64,000 nucleotides of DNA from CAYNWT01 sp964450955 (GTDB taxonomy: Bacteria; Planctomycetota; Planctomycetia; Planctomycetales; Planctomycetaceae), in assembly GCA_964450955.1 (NCBI GenBank), contig CAYVFI010000031.1, positions 16,853 to 80,852 of the forward strand. The letters run 5' to 3'. The position numbers and the translations under genes were made by a program. Within the stretch, counting starts at the first letter, position 1; the number at the start of each line of letters is the position of its first letter. Shown one piece after another: positions 54,873 through 62,354 of this stretch. The notes beneath the pieces were generated by a model. It did not search any database. It was given only the letters and a program-made list of their open reading frames with translations, and had not been told where the DNA came from.

Positions 54873-56051
54873 ATGGAACCCGACCAACCGACAACAGACC
54901 AGCAACAAACGCACCGGCAGCGTTGCTACGACTGCTACCGCCCCACGACCCAGTGCTTCTGCGACATCATCCCCCGCATCGAGAACCGCACGCAGATCCT
55001 AATCCTGCAACACACGCGCGAACGGTTCCATGCCTTCAACACAGCCCGCATCGTGAATCGATCGCTGGTGAACTCCCGAGTTGAAGTCGGATTCACGCAC
55101 AACCTTGCCCAGGCACAATCCCTCCTCACAACGGGAGCCGGCCTGCTGTATCCTGGCGAGAACGCGAAGCTAATCGACGACGTCCCGATCGCCGACCGCC
55201 CCGATCAAATTGTGGTTCTGGACGGAACCTGGCATCACGCCAAAACCATGATGCGTGACATTCCGTGGCTGCGAGACTTACCGCAGTACCGCATCGATCC
55301 CGCCAATCCCAGCCAGTACCGCATCCGCCGCGAGCCCACAATCGAAGCGCTTTCAACCGTTGAAGCCACAGTCGATCTGCTGCGTTCACTTGAACCAAAC
55401 ACAGACGGCCTGGACGACTTGCTAACCGCGTTCAACGTCATGATTGACCGCCACATCGCCGTTATCGGAACCGCCAACCCCCGGCACGTTGCCAAGCCAG
55501 ATCACCAACACCGGATCGCCACCAACATCCCCACCGCACTGCTGGGCGACGCGAATAACATTGTCATCGCCTACGGCGAATCCGTCCCGCCCGGCCGCGG
55601 GCGAAGGCACCCCAGCGTGCCGGTTTTCTGGGTCGCCCAGCAACTGGGAACCGAAGAACAATTTCAAACCACTATCCGACCACCTCGCCCAATTCCACCA
55701 TCCATCCTGGCACACATGGAACTAACCGATGCTAACTTCGCAAACGCCATCGAACCCAACCAGTTCTCATCCGCCTGGAAATCGTTCATCCACCCCACGG
55801 ACACCTTAGTCGTCTACAACAAAGGAGCACGCAGCCTGCTAAAGCAAGTCAACGCCGACTGCACCCCGTGCATCAATCTGACATCCATCGACTTCCGCGA
55901 CGTAGACCAAAAGGGAACACTAAGCGACCTCCTCGCAGCGCTCGGCGTTCGCCGCCAGCCATCCACCCTACCAGGCCGAGCAGGCAAACGCCTGGCAAAC
56001 GCAATCGCACTGGTTGAGTTCATCAGACAATCGTCAGCCCTTAACGGCTGA
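54873..56051 (+). CDS. DTW-domain protein (tRNA-uridine aminocarboxypropyltransferase-like) with extra C-terminal domain
   Basis: 392 residues. The N-terminal 200 residues form a DTW domain: zinc-binding CYDCYRPTTQCFC at 20-32, ILILQHTRERFHAFNTARI, and IVVLDGTWHHAKTM near residue 115 with the D-x-x-W variant of the name motif. DTW proteins such as TapT/DTWD add an acp group to tRNA uridine from SAM. The C-terminal 190 residues are extra: FWVAQQLGTEEQFQTTIR, DTLVVYNKGARSLLKQV and a final GRAGKRLANAIALVEFI. These faintly recall a DnaQ-like exonuclease fold without the expected acidic residues. Role of the extension unknown. Confidence 0.87.
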   Translation: MEPDQPTTDQQQTHRQRCYDCYRPTTQCFCDIIPRIENRTQILILQHTRERFHAFNTARIVNRSLVNSRVEVGFTHNLAQAQSLLTTGAGLLYPGENAKLIDDVPIADRPDQIVVLDGTWHHAKTMMRDIPWLRDLPQYRIDPANPSQYRIRREPTIEALSTVEATVDLLRSLEPNTDGLDDLLTAFNVMIDRHIAVIGTANPRHVAKPDHQHRIATNIPTALLGDANNIVIAYGESVPPGRGRRHPSVPVFWVAQQLGTEEQFQTTIRPPRPIPPSILAHMELTDANFANAIEPNQFSSAWKSFIHPTDTLVVYNKGARSLLKQVNADCTPCINLTSIDFRDVDQKGTLSDLLAALGVRRQPSTLPGRAGKRLANAIALVEFIRQSSALNG

Positions 56052-56074
56052 CCCAATACCGCTCGACGTCAATT

Positions 56075-56118
56075 AAAGGTTCCTGACACCTTTCTTGCCT
56101 TTTGACACCTTTTTTGCC
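56075..56118. repeat. Solo copy of the RAYT terminal repeat
   Basis: GGTTCCTGACACC at 56078-56090 is the same 13-base core that bounds the RAYT element at 58.8-59.5 kb; the flank (GTCAATTAAA before the core, versus GTCAATCAAA at the RAYT end) also matches. A partial second copy (TTGACACCTTTTTTGCC) follows. It marks the left edge of the accessory island. Confidence 0.85.
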
Positions 56119-56223
56119 TTTCAGAACACAACTTCTCACAATAACTCAGATGTGTTCACGCTTGACCAAAAAGAAGTCATAACTATCATAGGGCATATTT
56201 TTCCACCTCGGGAGGCTGTTCTA

Positions 56224-56673
56224 ATGACGCTGAAGATCCCGATTCTCCTCTTCGTATCGCTAACTTTGACAACCACTGACTGGGAACAAACGTGGCCACC
56301 TCCAACAATGCCACCTAGCCCCGATTCCCCGCAAGCCAGCTGTCCTGGGAAAATCCAAGATTGGCAGCCTGGCTACCGCTATCGAACGCGTTCAGGGTTC
56401 GAGTGCTACTGCCCTAAGGGATACAACGGCGGTCAGGGCATGGATGCGGAGGGGGCCGTTGCTATCACCGTACCAGTCGTTGGTGCCGGAAACACTGGAA
56501 ATGGCACCGACGCGGATAATAACCATACCGTAAAGGTTCACATCAAAGACGATACAGTGATCAGGTGGAGTCATCCTGACTTGCTGTCCACAAAATGGAA
56601 GACATGCTCTAGGAGTGGCAAGGTCAAGTCGGTTGTATGGTCGCGGAAATTACAGGAGGGGCATACAACATAA
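56224..56673 (+). CDS. Small secreted protein with Cys motif, probably frameshifted at the 3' end
   Basis: 149 residues from the ATG at 56224, with GGGAGG about 9 bases upstream. It has a signal peptide (MTLKIPILLFVSLTLTTTDW) and then a Pro-rich linker (PPPTMPPSPDSPQ). A small domain contains three Cys (ASCPGKIQDW, GFECYCPKGYNGG) and a Thr/Gly-rich section. From about 56613 another frame (to a TAG at 56768) gives coherent sequence, QVGCMVAEITGGAYNIIKGF and NGGGAPPESGSSPGF, so the original end may have been about 40-50 residues longer, lost by a frameshift. An in-frame stop at 56610 limits where the shift could be. No family recognised. Confidence 0.6.
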   Translation: MTLKIPILLFVSLTLTTTDWEQTWPPPTMPPSPDSPQASCPGKIQDWQPGYRYRTRSGFECYCPKGYNGGQGMDAEGAVAITVPVVGAGNTGNGTDADNNHTVKVHIKDDTVIRWSHPDLLSTKWKTCSRSGKVKSVVWSRKLQEGHTT

Positions 56674-56790
56674 TCAAAGGGTTCGAAAAGGAAATCAATA
56701 TCCTTTACGAAGGATCCCACAATGGCGGTGGAGCCCCACCCGAAAGTGGCAGTAGTCCTGGGTTCTAGTTTAGTAGTGGCCTCTCTGCCT

Positions 56791-56820
56791 GCCCCGGCCA
56801 AGATTTAACCGGGGCTTCTT
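56791..56820 (+). terminator. Probable intrinsic terminator
   Basis: GCCCCGG and CCGGGGC form a 7-base stem with an 11-base loop, followed by TTCTTCTAT. It lies after both possible ends of the small secreted gene and 28 bases before the next start. Confidence 0.75.
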
Positions 56821-56847
56821 CTATCTGTTCTCGAACATTGTCTGGAC

Positions 56848-58479
56848 ATGAACCGCATGTTTCTTCCTGCACTCCTGCTGGCTGGATGCCTTTGCGATCC
56901 GGTCGACGCTTCAGACTGGGTAGGCATAGCGATCATTGTTGATGGCGAAACCTCGGCGGAACATCAACGCTCCCTTCACGCTGCAATTGACGCCTACGGA
57001 CTTGGTTCCAAGGTAAGCAAGAGAGCATCAGGAAGTCGCAGGGAGCAATATGCTCTGCCACCAGAGCAGAGGTTGACGAGTGGTGCTGCCTACTTTCTGA
57101 ATGTTTCCAAGAATCACATCGAAAGATGCACATTTGTCGCGCTTTCGGGGGGGGCCGGCGTCTTTGACAAATTCATTGAGTACGAGGCGGAAGGCCGGGG
57201 CCCTGACAGTGTTGTGTCAGGTGGGGCGACGGCGAAGGTCATTCGTACGCCGGAATACTCACCTCAGCCTGGGATGACCGTAATCCCCAATGACCGGTTC
57301 GTAGTTCACTCGGACGGAGTGGTTTTGCTTGGAGGCAAAGAAACCCATCAATTTCCAACACGGCAAATCAGCAAGAGAGTGAGAGCGGCATCGAGTAAGC
57401 AGTCGTACTTCTTCCTTGACCTTGCGGCCGTACCGTTAGAGTACCGCAAGACTGTATTTGCTCAGATCGTTCGGCGGCAGCAAGTTACTTTACAACAGCG
57501 TGATGGCGAATCCGAAGGTGATTACGAACAACGGCGTAAGGGTCAAGAGGGGCTCTTGGATCTCCTAAGTCTGATAAGCAAGGATATTCATTCCGTTGAA
57601 TACTGGACACGACTGGGTAAGAAAGGGCAATTTGAGTTCCGAGCTACAGCAAAGATTGCAACCACCGGTAAGTTGCACCGGTTGCTTCGTCGCGTACCAA
57701 CGCGGGCTAGGGGTGGTCTTGACATGGAGGCGGGATTCCCCGCAACAGCTTCAGTCTTCAGGGCTCGCGTTAACATGCGCCTTGAGGGACTGTTGCTGGA
57801 CGCTGCCAGAGGAGTTGCAGCCAAGTACTTGGGGGCTCACGAGTGGTTGCATGGCGTCGCACAATCCGCCATTCAATCACATACTAAGGCCGAGATAGAA
57901 GTTAGGCACGGCGAGCAGCCCGAGGACTGGTTTGCAATAGCCTACTGGCCGAAATCGAATGTTGACACTCTTCCCAAGGATCCATTGCGGGTTGGGCCGC
58001 TCGTCCTTCGACCTGAGTCCTCAACGCTTCATCACGTTGTGCGTGCTGCCGATAGAGACGATGCAGTTTCGGTAGTTGAGAACAATAGCAAGAGGCAATC
58101 AAGCCATGGTGGCGACCTAGACTTAATGAGCGCACAAATCGACCTTTCGTCAATTCCAAATTCGCAAGGTCCGATAGTTGACATGCTCGCTGGGCTAGAG
58201 AGTTTATATACACAATCCATATATCATCGTTCGATCCAAGGCGGAGCGTTTGGCTCGACTATTGCGGTAATGCCAACGGGTGGCGCGTCAATCGTGCCCA
58301 AGCTGATCGAGGATGGCGGGCTCACAGGCGGCGTTAGGCTTAGGTATTTGGGCGCTGGTTCACTGCAGCTCGACTGCACTTTGGACAGCGGACTGTATCG
58401 TTACCTCCTGGCACGCAAGCTAGTCACGCTAACGGAAGTTGTAAAGTGGCTGCGTTCGGGGCAATTTCTGGGGCGGTGA
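56848..58479 (+). CDS. Large secreted protein of unknown family, island unit A
   Basis: 543 residues. A signal peptide (MNRMFLPALLLAGCLCDPVDA; the internal Cys could be a weak lipobox). The centre contains LQQRDGESEGDYEQRRKGQE then LLDLLSLISKDIHSVEYWTR and TGKLHRLLRRVPTRA; the end has VDMLAGLESLYTQSIY and VRLRYLGAGSLQLDCTLDSG. The same sequence of features occurs in the protein at 62351-63937, so the two are distant paralogues. It is probably periplasmic. No known motif or catalytic residue is visible. Codon use is less GC3-biased than in the flanking chromosome. Confidence 0.75.
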   Translation: MNRMFLPALLLAGCLCDPVDASDWVGIAIIVDGETSAEHQRSLHAAIDAYGLGSKVSKRASGSRREQYALPPEQRLTSGAAYFLNVSKNHIERCTFVALSGGAGVFDKFIEYEAEGRGPDSVVSGGATAKVIRTPEYSPQPGMTVIPNDRFVVHSDGVVLLGGKETHQFPTRQISKRVRAASSKQSYFFLDLAAVPLEYRKTVFAQIVRRQQVTLQQRDGESEGDYEQRRKGQEGLLDLLSLISKDIHSVEYWTRLGKKGQFEFRATAKIATTGKLHRLLRRVPTRARGGLDMEAGFPATASVFRARVNMRLEGLLLDAARGVAAKYLGAHEWLHGVAQSAIQSHTKAEIEVRHGEQPEDWFAIAYWPKSNVDTLPKDPLRVGPLVLRPESSTLHHVVRAADRDDAVSVVENNSKRQSSHGGDLDLMSAQIDLSSIPNSQGPIVDMLAGLESLYTQSIYHRSIQGGAFGSTIAVMPTGGASIVPKLIEDGGLTGGVRLRYLGAGSLQLDCTLDSGLYRYLLARKLVTLTEVVKWLRSGQFLGR

Positions 58480-58512
58480 GGTAGGTGAACGGAAGAACGG
58501 AACGAGGGGACA

Positions 58513-58571
58513 GGTCCGTGTCAGGAACCATTATTCGCAGCGTTTCGTGGTCTCCTCCCTGACACCTTTCC
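58513..58571. repeat. Miniature RAYT-derived element
   Basis: GTGTCAGGAACC at one end and CCTGACACC at the other enclose about 40 bases. Read on the minus strand, the inner part gives the end of a RAYT protein, RRPRNAANNGS and a stop, very like the intact RAYT ending RGRPRKIAKNGS. It therefore looks like a RAYT element that has lost nearly the whole gene and kept both ends, a REP/BIME-like unit. Confidence 0.75.
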
Positions 58572-58576
58572 CCCCC

Positions 58577-58800
58577 TCATGCCTTGGGAGCTTTTTCAGC
58601 ATTGGGTTTGGGCTTCTCTGGCTGAGTTCTGACCGACCGATACAGTTCAAGAAGCTTGTTGAGGGAAGCGACTCGGGCTTCAGCGCGCGTTACGGCCGCT
58701 CGCTCTGAGGTCGGCTCGCCTTGCGCACTATAGCCACGCCTGTGCATTCGTTCGAGAAGAGCTAGTTGTTCCCTGGCTGAGTCCAGCGAAAGCCAAATAA
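58577..58800 (-). pseudogene. 3' fragment of a broken gene (coiled-coil C-terminus)
   Basis: On the minus strand a frame runs from the RAYT left end (about 58797) to a TGA at 58577, giving about 70 codons: SLDSAREQLALLERMHRRGY, then RAAVTRAEARVASLNKLLEL and a Lys/Pro/Ala tail. The heptad pattern (Leu/Ala at regular spacing) is strongly coded in appearance. No start codon with a ribosome site is present, and upstream sequence is replaced by the RAYT element, so the gene was probably cut by that insertion. Confidence 0.6.
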
Positions 58801-59552
58801 GGTGTCAGGAACCATTTTTTGCGATTTTCCGTGGTCGGCCCCGTGGTTTGACTGTGGATTCCAATCCGAGTTGTTTGATTTTGCGTTTGCTCCATGGGTC
58901 GGTGCCGTAGGGGCAGCCTCGCTTGATGGATTTGCGGATCGCGGTAGCTTCGGCCTCGGTGACTGGGGTGTTGACGTGCTTGAGCCACGAGCGTTTGCGT
59001 GGCAGAGGCCACTCGGATAATAGCTGAGCCTTCTGGTCGGCGGTTCCGTGTTTCCAGATGTGCAAACTGCTCCAACGCCAGTCGTCGGCACTCTTCACCA
59101 GGCCTGCTCGCAGGGCATTGCGTTCGACGTAGCGGCAGACTGTGTAGAAGTGTTCGTCATCCTGAACCGGGAACGACTTAAACCGTCCCTGGTACACATG
59201 CCCCGAACCGGTAGTTCCTTGATGAGCGTGCCAACGCTGGGTATGGGTCAGCGTCAGCCAGCCGATGAACCGCGAAAGGTCCTCATCCTTTCTGGGCCAG
59301 ACCACAAGGTGCCAATGGTTTCCCATTAGGCAATAGCTCAACAGTCGCATGTTGAACTTAGCGACGGCTTCGATAAGCGTTCGTTCGAACGCTTCAAAGT
59401 CCTCGTCTTTGTCGAAGATCATCATCCGAGCGTTGGCTCGGTTGAGAACATGATAGATCAGACCGCCTTTTGCGGCTCGTTTTGGGCGTCCCATGCACGA
59501 AGAGTAGGCAAAACCACTGCTTGGCGTCAATCAAAGGTTCCTGACACCTTTT
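58797..59552. mobile_element. RAYT (REP-associated tyrosine transposase) element with terminal inverted repeats
   Basis: A single RAYT gene is bounded by GGTGTCAGGAACC (58801-58813) and its exact complement (59536-59548), with matching outer AATAA flanks. The left repeat contains the stop codon of the transposase gene. On the left the insertion cuts a coding fragment; on the right it abuts an ISL3 transposase remnant. Solo and miniature copies of the same end lie at 56.1 and 58.5 kb. Whether it is still mobile is unknown. Confidence 0.8.
58805..59494 (-). CDS. REP-associated tyrosine transposase (RAYT)
   Basis: 229 residues from the ATG at 59494 (MGRPKRAAKGGLIYHVLNRA); the frame's first ATG is 12 codons earlier. 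This Y1 HUH-type transposase has the metal-binding motif MGNHWHLVVWP near residue 65, and the catalytic Tyr is probable in YVERNALRAGLV near residue 120. GHVYQGRFKSFPVQDDEH follows the family pattern. RAYTs cut and join DNA at REP palindromes. The gene looks intact. Its stop codon lies inside the left terminal repeat, so element ends and coding sequence are interlocked. The C-terminus is basic (SKRKIKQLGLESTVKPRGRP). Confidence 0.92.
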   Translation of the reverse strand: MGRPKRAAKGGLIYHVLNRANARMMIFDKDEDFEAFERTLIEAVAKFNMRLLSYCLMGNHWHLVVWPRKDEDLSRFIGWLTLTHTQRWHAHQGTTGSGHVYQGRFKSFPVQDDEHFYTVCRYVERNALRAGLVKSADDWRWSSLHIWKHGTADQKAQLLSEWPLPRKRSWLKHVNTPVTEAEATAIRKSIKRGCPYGTDPWSKRKIKQLGLESTVKPRGRPRKIAKNGS

Positions 59553-59955
59553 ATTCTTCCATCGAGCACTGGCGTCTTTCCAGTCGTGACTTCAGCGTTC
59601 GTGCAACCTTCTTCATTGGTTCCAACTTTGTGTGGATCACGCGACGGTACCAATCCTTGAAGTACTGCTTTGCGGTTTGAGCATTAGGCTGCGTCCACAG
59701 GTCTCGGAGCATCTCCTTGTGCAATCAGGCTTTGCCGGGTTGGAGTTGCAGATCGTAGGTCTCTTCGAAGAGTGCCTGTCGTTTCTCGCTGAGGTTGTTC
59801 AGGTTCTTGTCCAGATGTAACGCGTCTTTGCGCGACGATTGTCGTCGTTGGCTTTAAGCTTCTTGTGTTCTCCTCGCCGGACCTGATCGGTCGCTTTGGT
59901 GGCCAGTTGCAGGATGTGGAACCGGTCATGGAAGCCGTTTACTCTGGCAGAGTGC
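59551..59955 (-). pseudogene. ISL3-family transposase remnant
   Basis: On the minus strand, pieces of an ISL3 DDE transposase are readable in more than one frame: FHDRFHILQLATKATDQVRR and GEHKKLKANDDNRRAKTRYIW; then, after a frameshift near 59820, KNLNNLSEKRQALFEETYDL, QLQPGKA with a TGA where Trp is expected, LHKEMLRDLWTQPNAQTAKQ, YFKDWYRRVIHTKLEPMKKV and ARTLKSRLE. Both ends are missing; the 3' end stops where the RAYT end repeat begins. It is inactive. The family call rests on remembered motifs. Confidence 0.85.
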
Positions 59956-60127
59956 GGCATCCTTCCTTAACTTAATTTTAAGAGAGTGGTCGGCTTTACA
60001 TACCAATGTTCGGATTTACAATGGAAACTAGTCCTTGTGGGTGGTGCGATGATCACTCTGTATGCATCCCGGCGAGGCGTCTTCTCACTGCCGCGATTCT
60101 GCGGCATTCTCTAAGTAGGAGTTTCTG

Positions 60128-60430
60128 ATGAAGTGGTTAACAACATTGGCCATAGTGCTTGGGTGCATGAGCGGATTCTCGATTGCAAGCGCAGCCGACA
60201 ACTGCGAATGCAAAGGCATTCTCGTGCAGGACTGTGATTCAACATGCGTCGGGGACGATGTTGGATGCTGCGCTTGTGGGGCGATTAAGTCGGTTTGTAT
60301 CTGTTGCGATCCGGACGAGGATTGCCAGAAGAGCGCCACACTTGGCGTCGGCAAAGCGGAATGCGAAGAAGATGACGATCCTGACCCTGTTCCTGTTCCC
60401 GATCCGGTAACGCCTCCTGCCGGTGGCTAA
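60128..60430 (+). CDS. Small secreted Cys-rich protein, island unit B
   Basis: 100 residues. TAGGAG lies 7 bases upstream of the ATG. A signal peptide (MKWLTTLAIVLGCMSGFSIA SA) is cleaved near residue 23. The mature part has 13 or so Cys in about 55 residues (NCECKGILVQDCDSTCVGDD, VGCCACG, VCICCDPDEDC), then an acidic and Pro-rich tail. Such a density suggests several disulfides or metal binding. It heads a four-gene operon. No family recognised. Confidence 0.8.
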   Translation: MKWLTTLAIVLGCMSGFSIASAADNCECKGILVQDCDSTCVGDDVGCCACGAIKSVCICCDPDEDCQKSATLGVGKAECEEDDDPDPVPVPDPVTPPAGG

Positions 60431-60450
60431 TTGCTCTCCGGACTTATTTA

Positions 60451-60475
60451 GGGCCACGACACGGGGTCGTGGCCC
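60451..60475 (+). promoter_or_regulatory. Hairpin between the Cys-rich gene and the next gene
   Basis: GGGCCACGAC, loop ACGGG, GTCGTGGCCC: a perfect 10-base stem with no T-run after it. It lies 20 bases past the stop and 25 bases before the likely start of the next gene. It may be a leaky terminator that lowers expression of the distal genes, or an mRNA processing/stability site giving the small secreted protein in excess. Confidence 0.6.
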
Positions 60476-60500
60476 GCTCTTCATGTACTGGGAGTCATCC

Positions 60501-61382
60501 TTGAATCGGCTACGCTCCATACTCACGCCCGCCATCGGGTTCCTCGTCGCATTAAACATTGGATTCTTCTGGCGACACTTGACCCGGGACTCTTCGGCAC
60601 CACCTGTACCAGAAGTTAAGTCAACGCCTGCCTTCGACAGTCAGGCGCGGTCCGAAAAGAGTGTCTCTTTGCTTGAAGGGTGGTATTCGGCCGAGGCTCT
60701 GGACGTTGCCGAATTAGAGCTAGACTTCGCGAAGCTACCGCGAGGTGAGTTGAACGATCTTCCGGCGAAGGCTGAGAGCTTGACTTTTGATTCGCTTACG
60801 GAATCGCAAAAAGACAACCTTTCTTTGGCGGTGTCTGAGTTACTTGACGCATACGCAACCAACACACCTGACGCTATCTTCGACTACATGCGTAAACGGA
60901 GGGAGCACCTCGCGCCGGATATTCGACGGCAAACCGAAGCGTCCCTGAGGGAAGCTGGGATTAGTTTCGAGACAGGGATGAGCGACAGGGAGTTTTTCAA
61001 GTTTGCTTGGGGTGCACTCCGGCTCGACTCCGGCTGGCGCTCGATTGTAGCCGGCAGTGAGGCATTTCTGCTGTGGAGGCTGGATCGTTACACAGAAGCT
61101 TACGAGAAGACACTCGGGCGGAGTTCCAAGTCGGTATTCAAGAACCTATCGACAGCGCACCACTTGTTTAATGGGAACAGGCAATTCCGCGTCGCCGGGC
61201 GATCCGAGCCGATTCTCTTTTGCGACTTCTCTCTGGTCGTAAACGTGGAGATTGATGGGTTCGAACGGCCTAATCAGCATTTCATTCGATTCTGGTTCGA
61301 CCATGTCACTGGCCTGTGGCTACCAGCTGAACACGTGGCTGTTGGGACCGTGGATAAACGGACTGCGAACTTCGTTTTTTAG
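60501..61382 (+). CDS. Membrane-anchored protein of unknown family, island unit B
   Basis: 293 residues from the TTG at 60501, which has GGGAG at ideal spacing; an ATG at 60483 in the same frame lacks a ribosome site. One N-terminal helix (ILTPAIGFLVALNIGFFWRH) anchors a soluble domain. It has a Pro/Ser-rich linker, a helical region (LTESQKDNLSLAVSELLDAY) and a beta-rich end (RVAGRSEPILFCDFSLVVNV, then HFIRFWFDHVTGLWLPAEHV). No family recognised. It ends 9 bases before the DUF1573 gene. Confidence 0.75.
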   Translation: MNRLRSILTPAIGFLVALNIGFFWRHLTRDSSAPPVPEVKSTPAFDSQARSEKSVSLLEGWYSAEALDVAELELDFAKLPRGELNDLPAKAESLTFDSLTESQKDNLSLAVSELLDAYATNTPDAIFDYMRKRREHLAPDIRRQTEASLREAGISFETGMSDREFFKFAWGALRLDSGWRSIVAGSEAFLLWRLDRYTEAYEKTLGRSSKSVFKNLSTAHHLFNGNRQFRVAGRSEPILFCDFSLVVNVEIDGFERPNQHFIRFWFDHVTGLWLPAEHVAVGTVDKRTANFVF

Positions 61383-61391
61383 AGGTCAATG

Positions 61392-62354
61392 ATGTCGAAG
61401 TTGATAAAGATGGGTGGGGTGCTTTTGTTGCTGATCTTTCCCGGCTGGGTGATCATGTTTTCACAAGGCCAAAGAATTAGGCTTTCAACGGATGTCAGAG
61501 TCACCGGGCCAGACCGATTTACTATCGGCGCGTCGAAGCAGCATCAGTTCGAATGCCGAGTCAAGAACAGTTCCGATCAAGCCATTCAGTTCACGACGCC
61601 TGTTACGTCCTGCGGCTGTATCTCGATCGCTAACGAAGGTTTCATCATTGAGCCAAAGTCAGAGAAGGTTTTGTCGTTTAATTTTCGGGCTCCTAAAACA
61701 CCTGGACTGGTGCGAAAACGTGTCGACCTTCACTCTCCTCAGTACCCGGGTATGTTGTGGTCTACCGATGTTTTTGCTGAAGTCGTGGCCGATGTCTGGG
61801 GAGAACCTTGGGAAGTCAATCTGACATCTAAAGAGCCACTATCCAGAGTTGTTGTGAGGTCACGTCCCGATGTCGAGGTCCAATCGGTTGAGTCAACTGA
61901 TCCGCATATATCCTTAGTGGCGATTGATGCTGCAGTTGATGGGGCGAGACCATTTGATGTTATCCTTAGTCCGGGTGCACCGAAGCGAGGCAAGTCTCTC
62001 ATTCAAGTCAGTTGGGGCAGCAGCGGTCAGCAGGTCGAGAAGACGCTCGACATCCCGGTTAGATGGGGATCAGGCAAGTTAGTCCAATTCGTTCCGAAGT
62101 CGGTTCACTTTGGTCCGAAGAAAAGCGCAGCAAAAGCTATTCTCATTCAGCGTCTGGGGAAAGACAGTCAGGTTACCCTCCTAAACGGTCCTGATTGGCT
62201 AGTCGTGACCTTAAAACCCAGCGGAGCGGTTTGGACCGTGGAGTTGGAAGCAGATATGGCAAGATCGGAGGATGAGTCCGTCTTGGAATTCGAGATCAAA
62301 AGCGACAACCAAACAGAGACAATCCAGTTGCGAGTGACTAAGGAGAAACGATGA
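61392..62354 (+). CDS. DUF1573-like secreted protein
   Basis: 320 residues from the ATG at 61392 (AGAGG upstream; the ATG at 61389 is too close). A signal or membrane helix (MGGVLLLLIFPGWVIMFSQG) leads into an Ig-like DUF1573 domain: HQFECRVKNSSDQAIQFTTP and VTSCGCISI, the latter being the typical xTSCGCT motif of the family. IIEPKSEKVLSFNFRAPKTP follows, then a second beta domain. DUF1573 proteins are exported and common in Planctomycetes and Bacteroidetes; role unknown. It overlaps the last gene by 4 bases (ATGA), so both products are probably made in fixed ratio. Confidence 0.83.
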   Translation: MSKLIKMGGVLLLLIFPGWVIMFSQGQRIRLSTDVRVTGPDRFTIGASKQHQFECRVKNSSDQAIQFTTPVTSCGCISIANEGFIIEPKSEKVLSFNFRAPKTPGLVRKRVDLHSPQYPGMLWSTDVFAEVVADVWGEPWEVNLTSKEPLSRVVVRSRPDVEVQSVESTDPHISLVAIDAAVDGARPFDVILSPGAPKRGKSLIQVSWGSSGQQVEKTLDIPVRWGSGKLVQFVPKSVHFGPKKSAAKAILIQRLGKDSQVTLLNGPDWLVVTLKPSGAVWTVELEADMARSEDESVLEFEIKSDNQTETIQLRVTKEKR

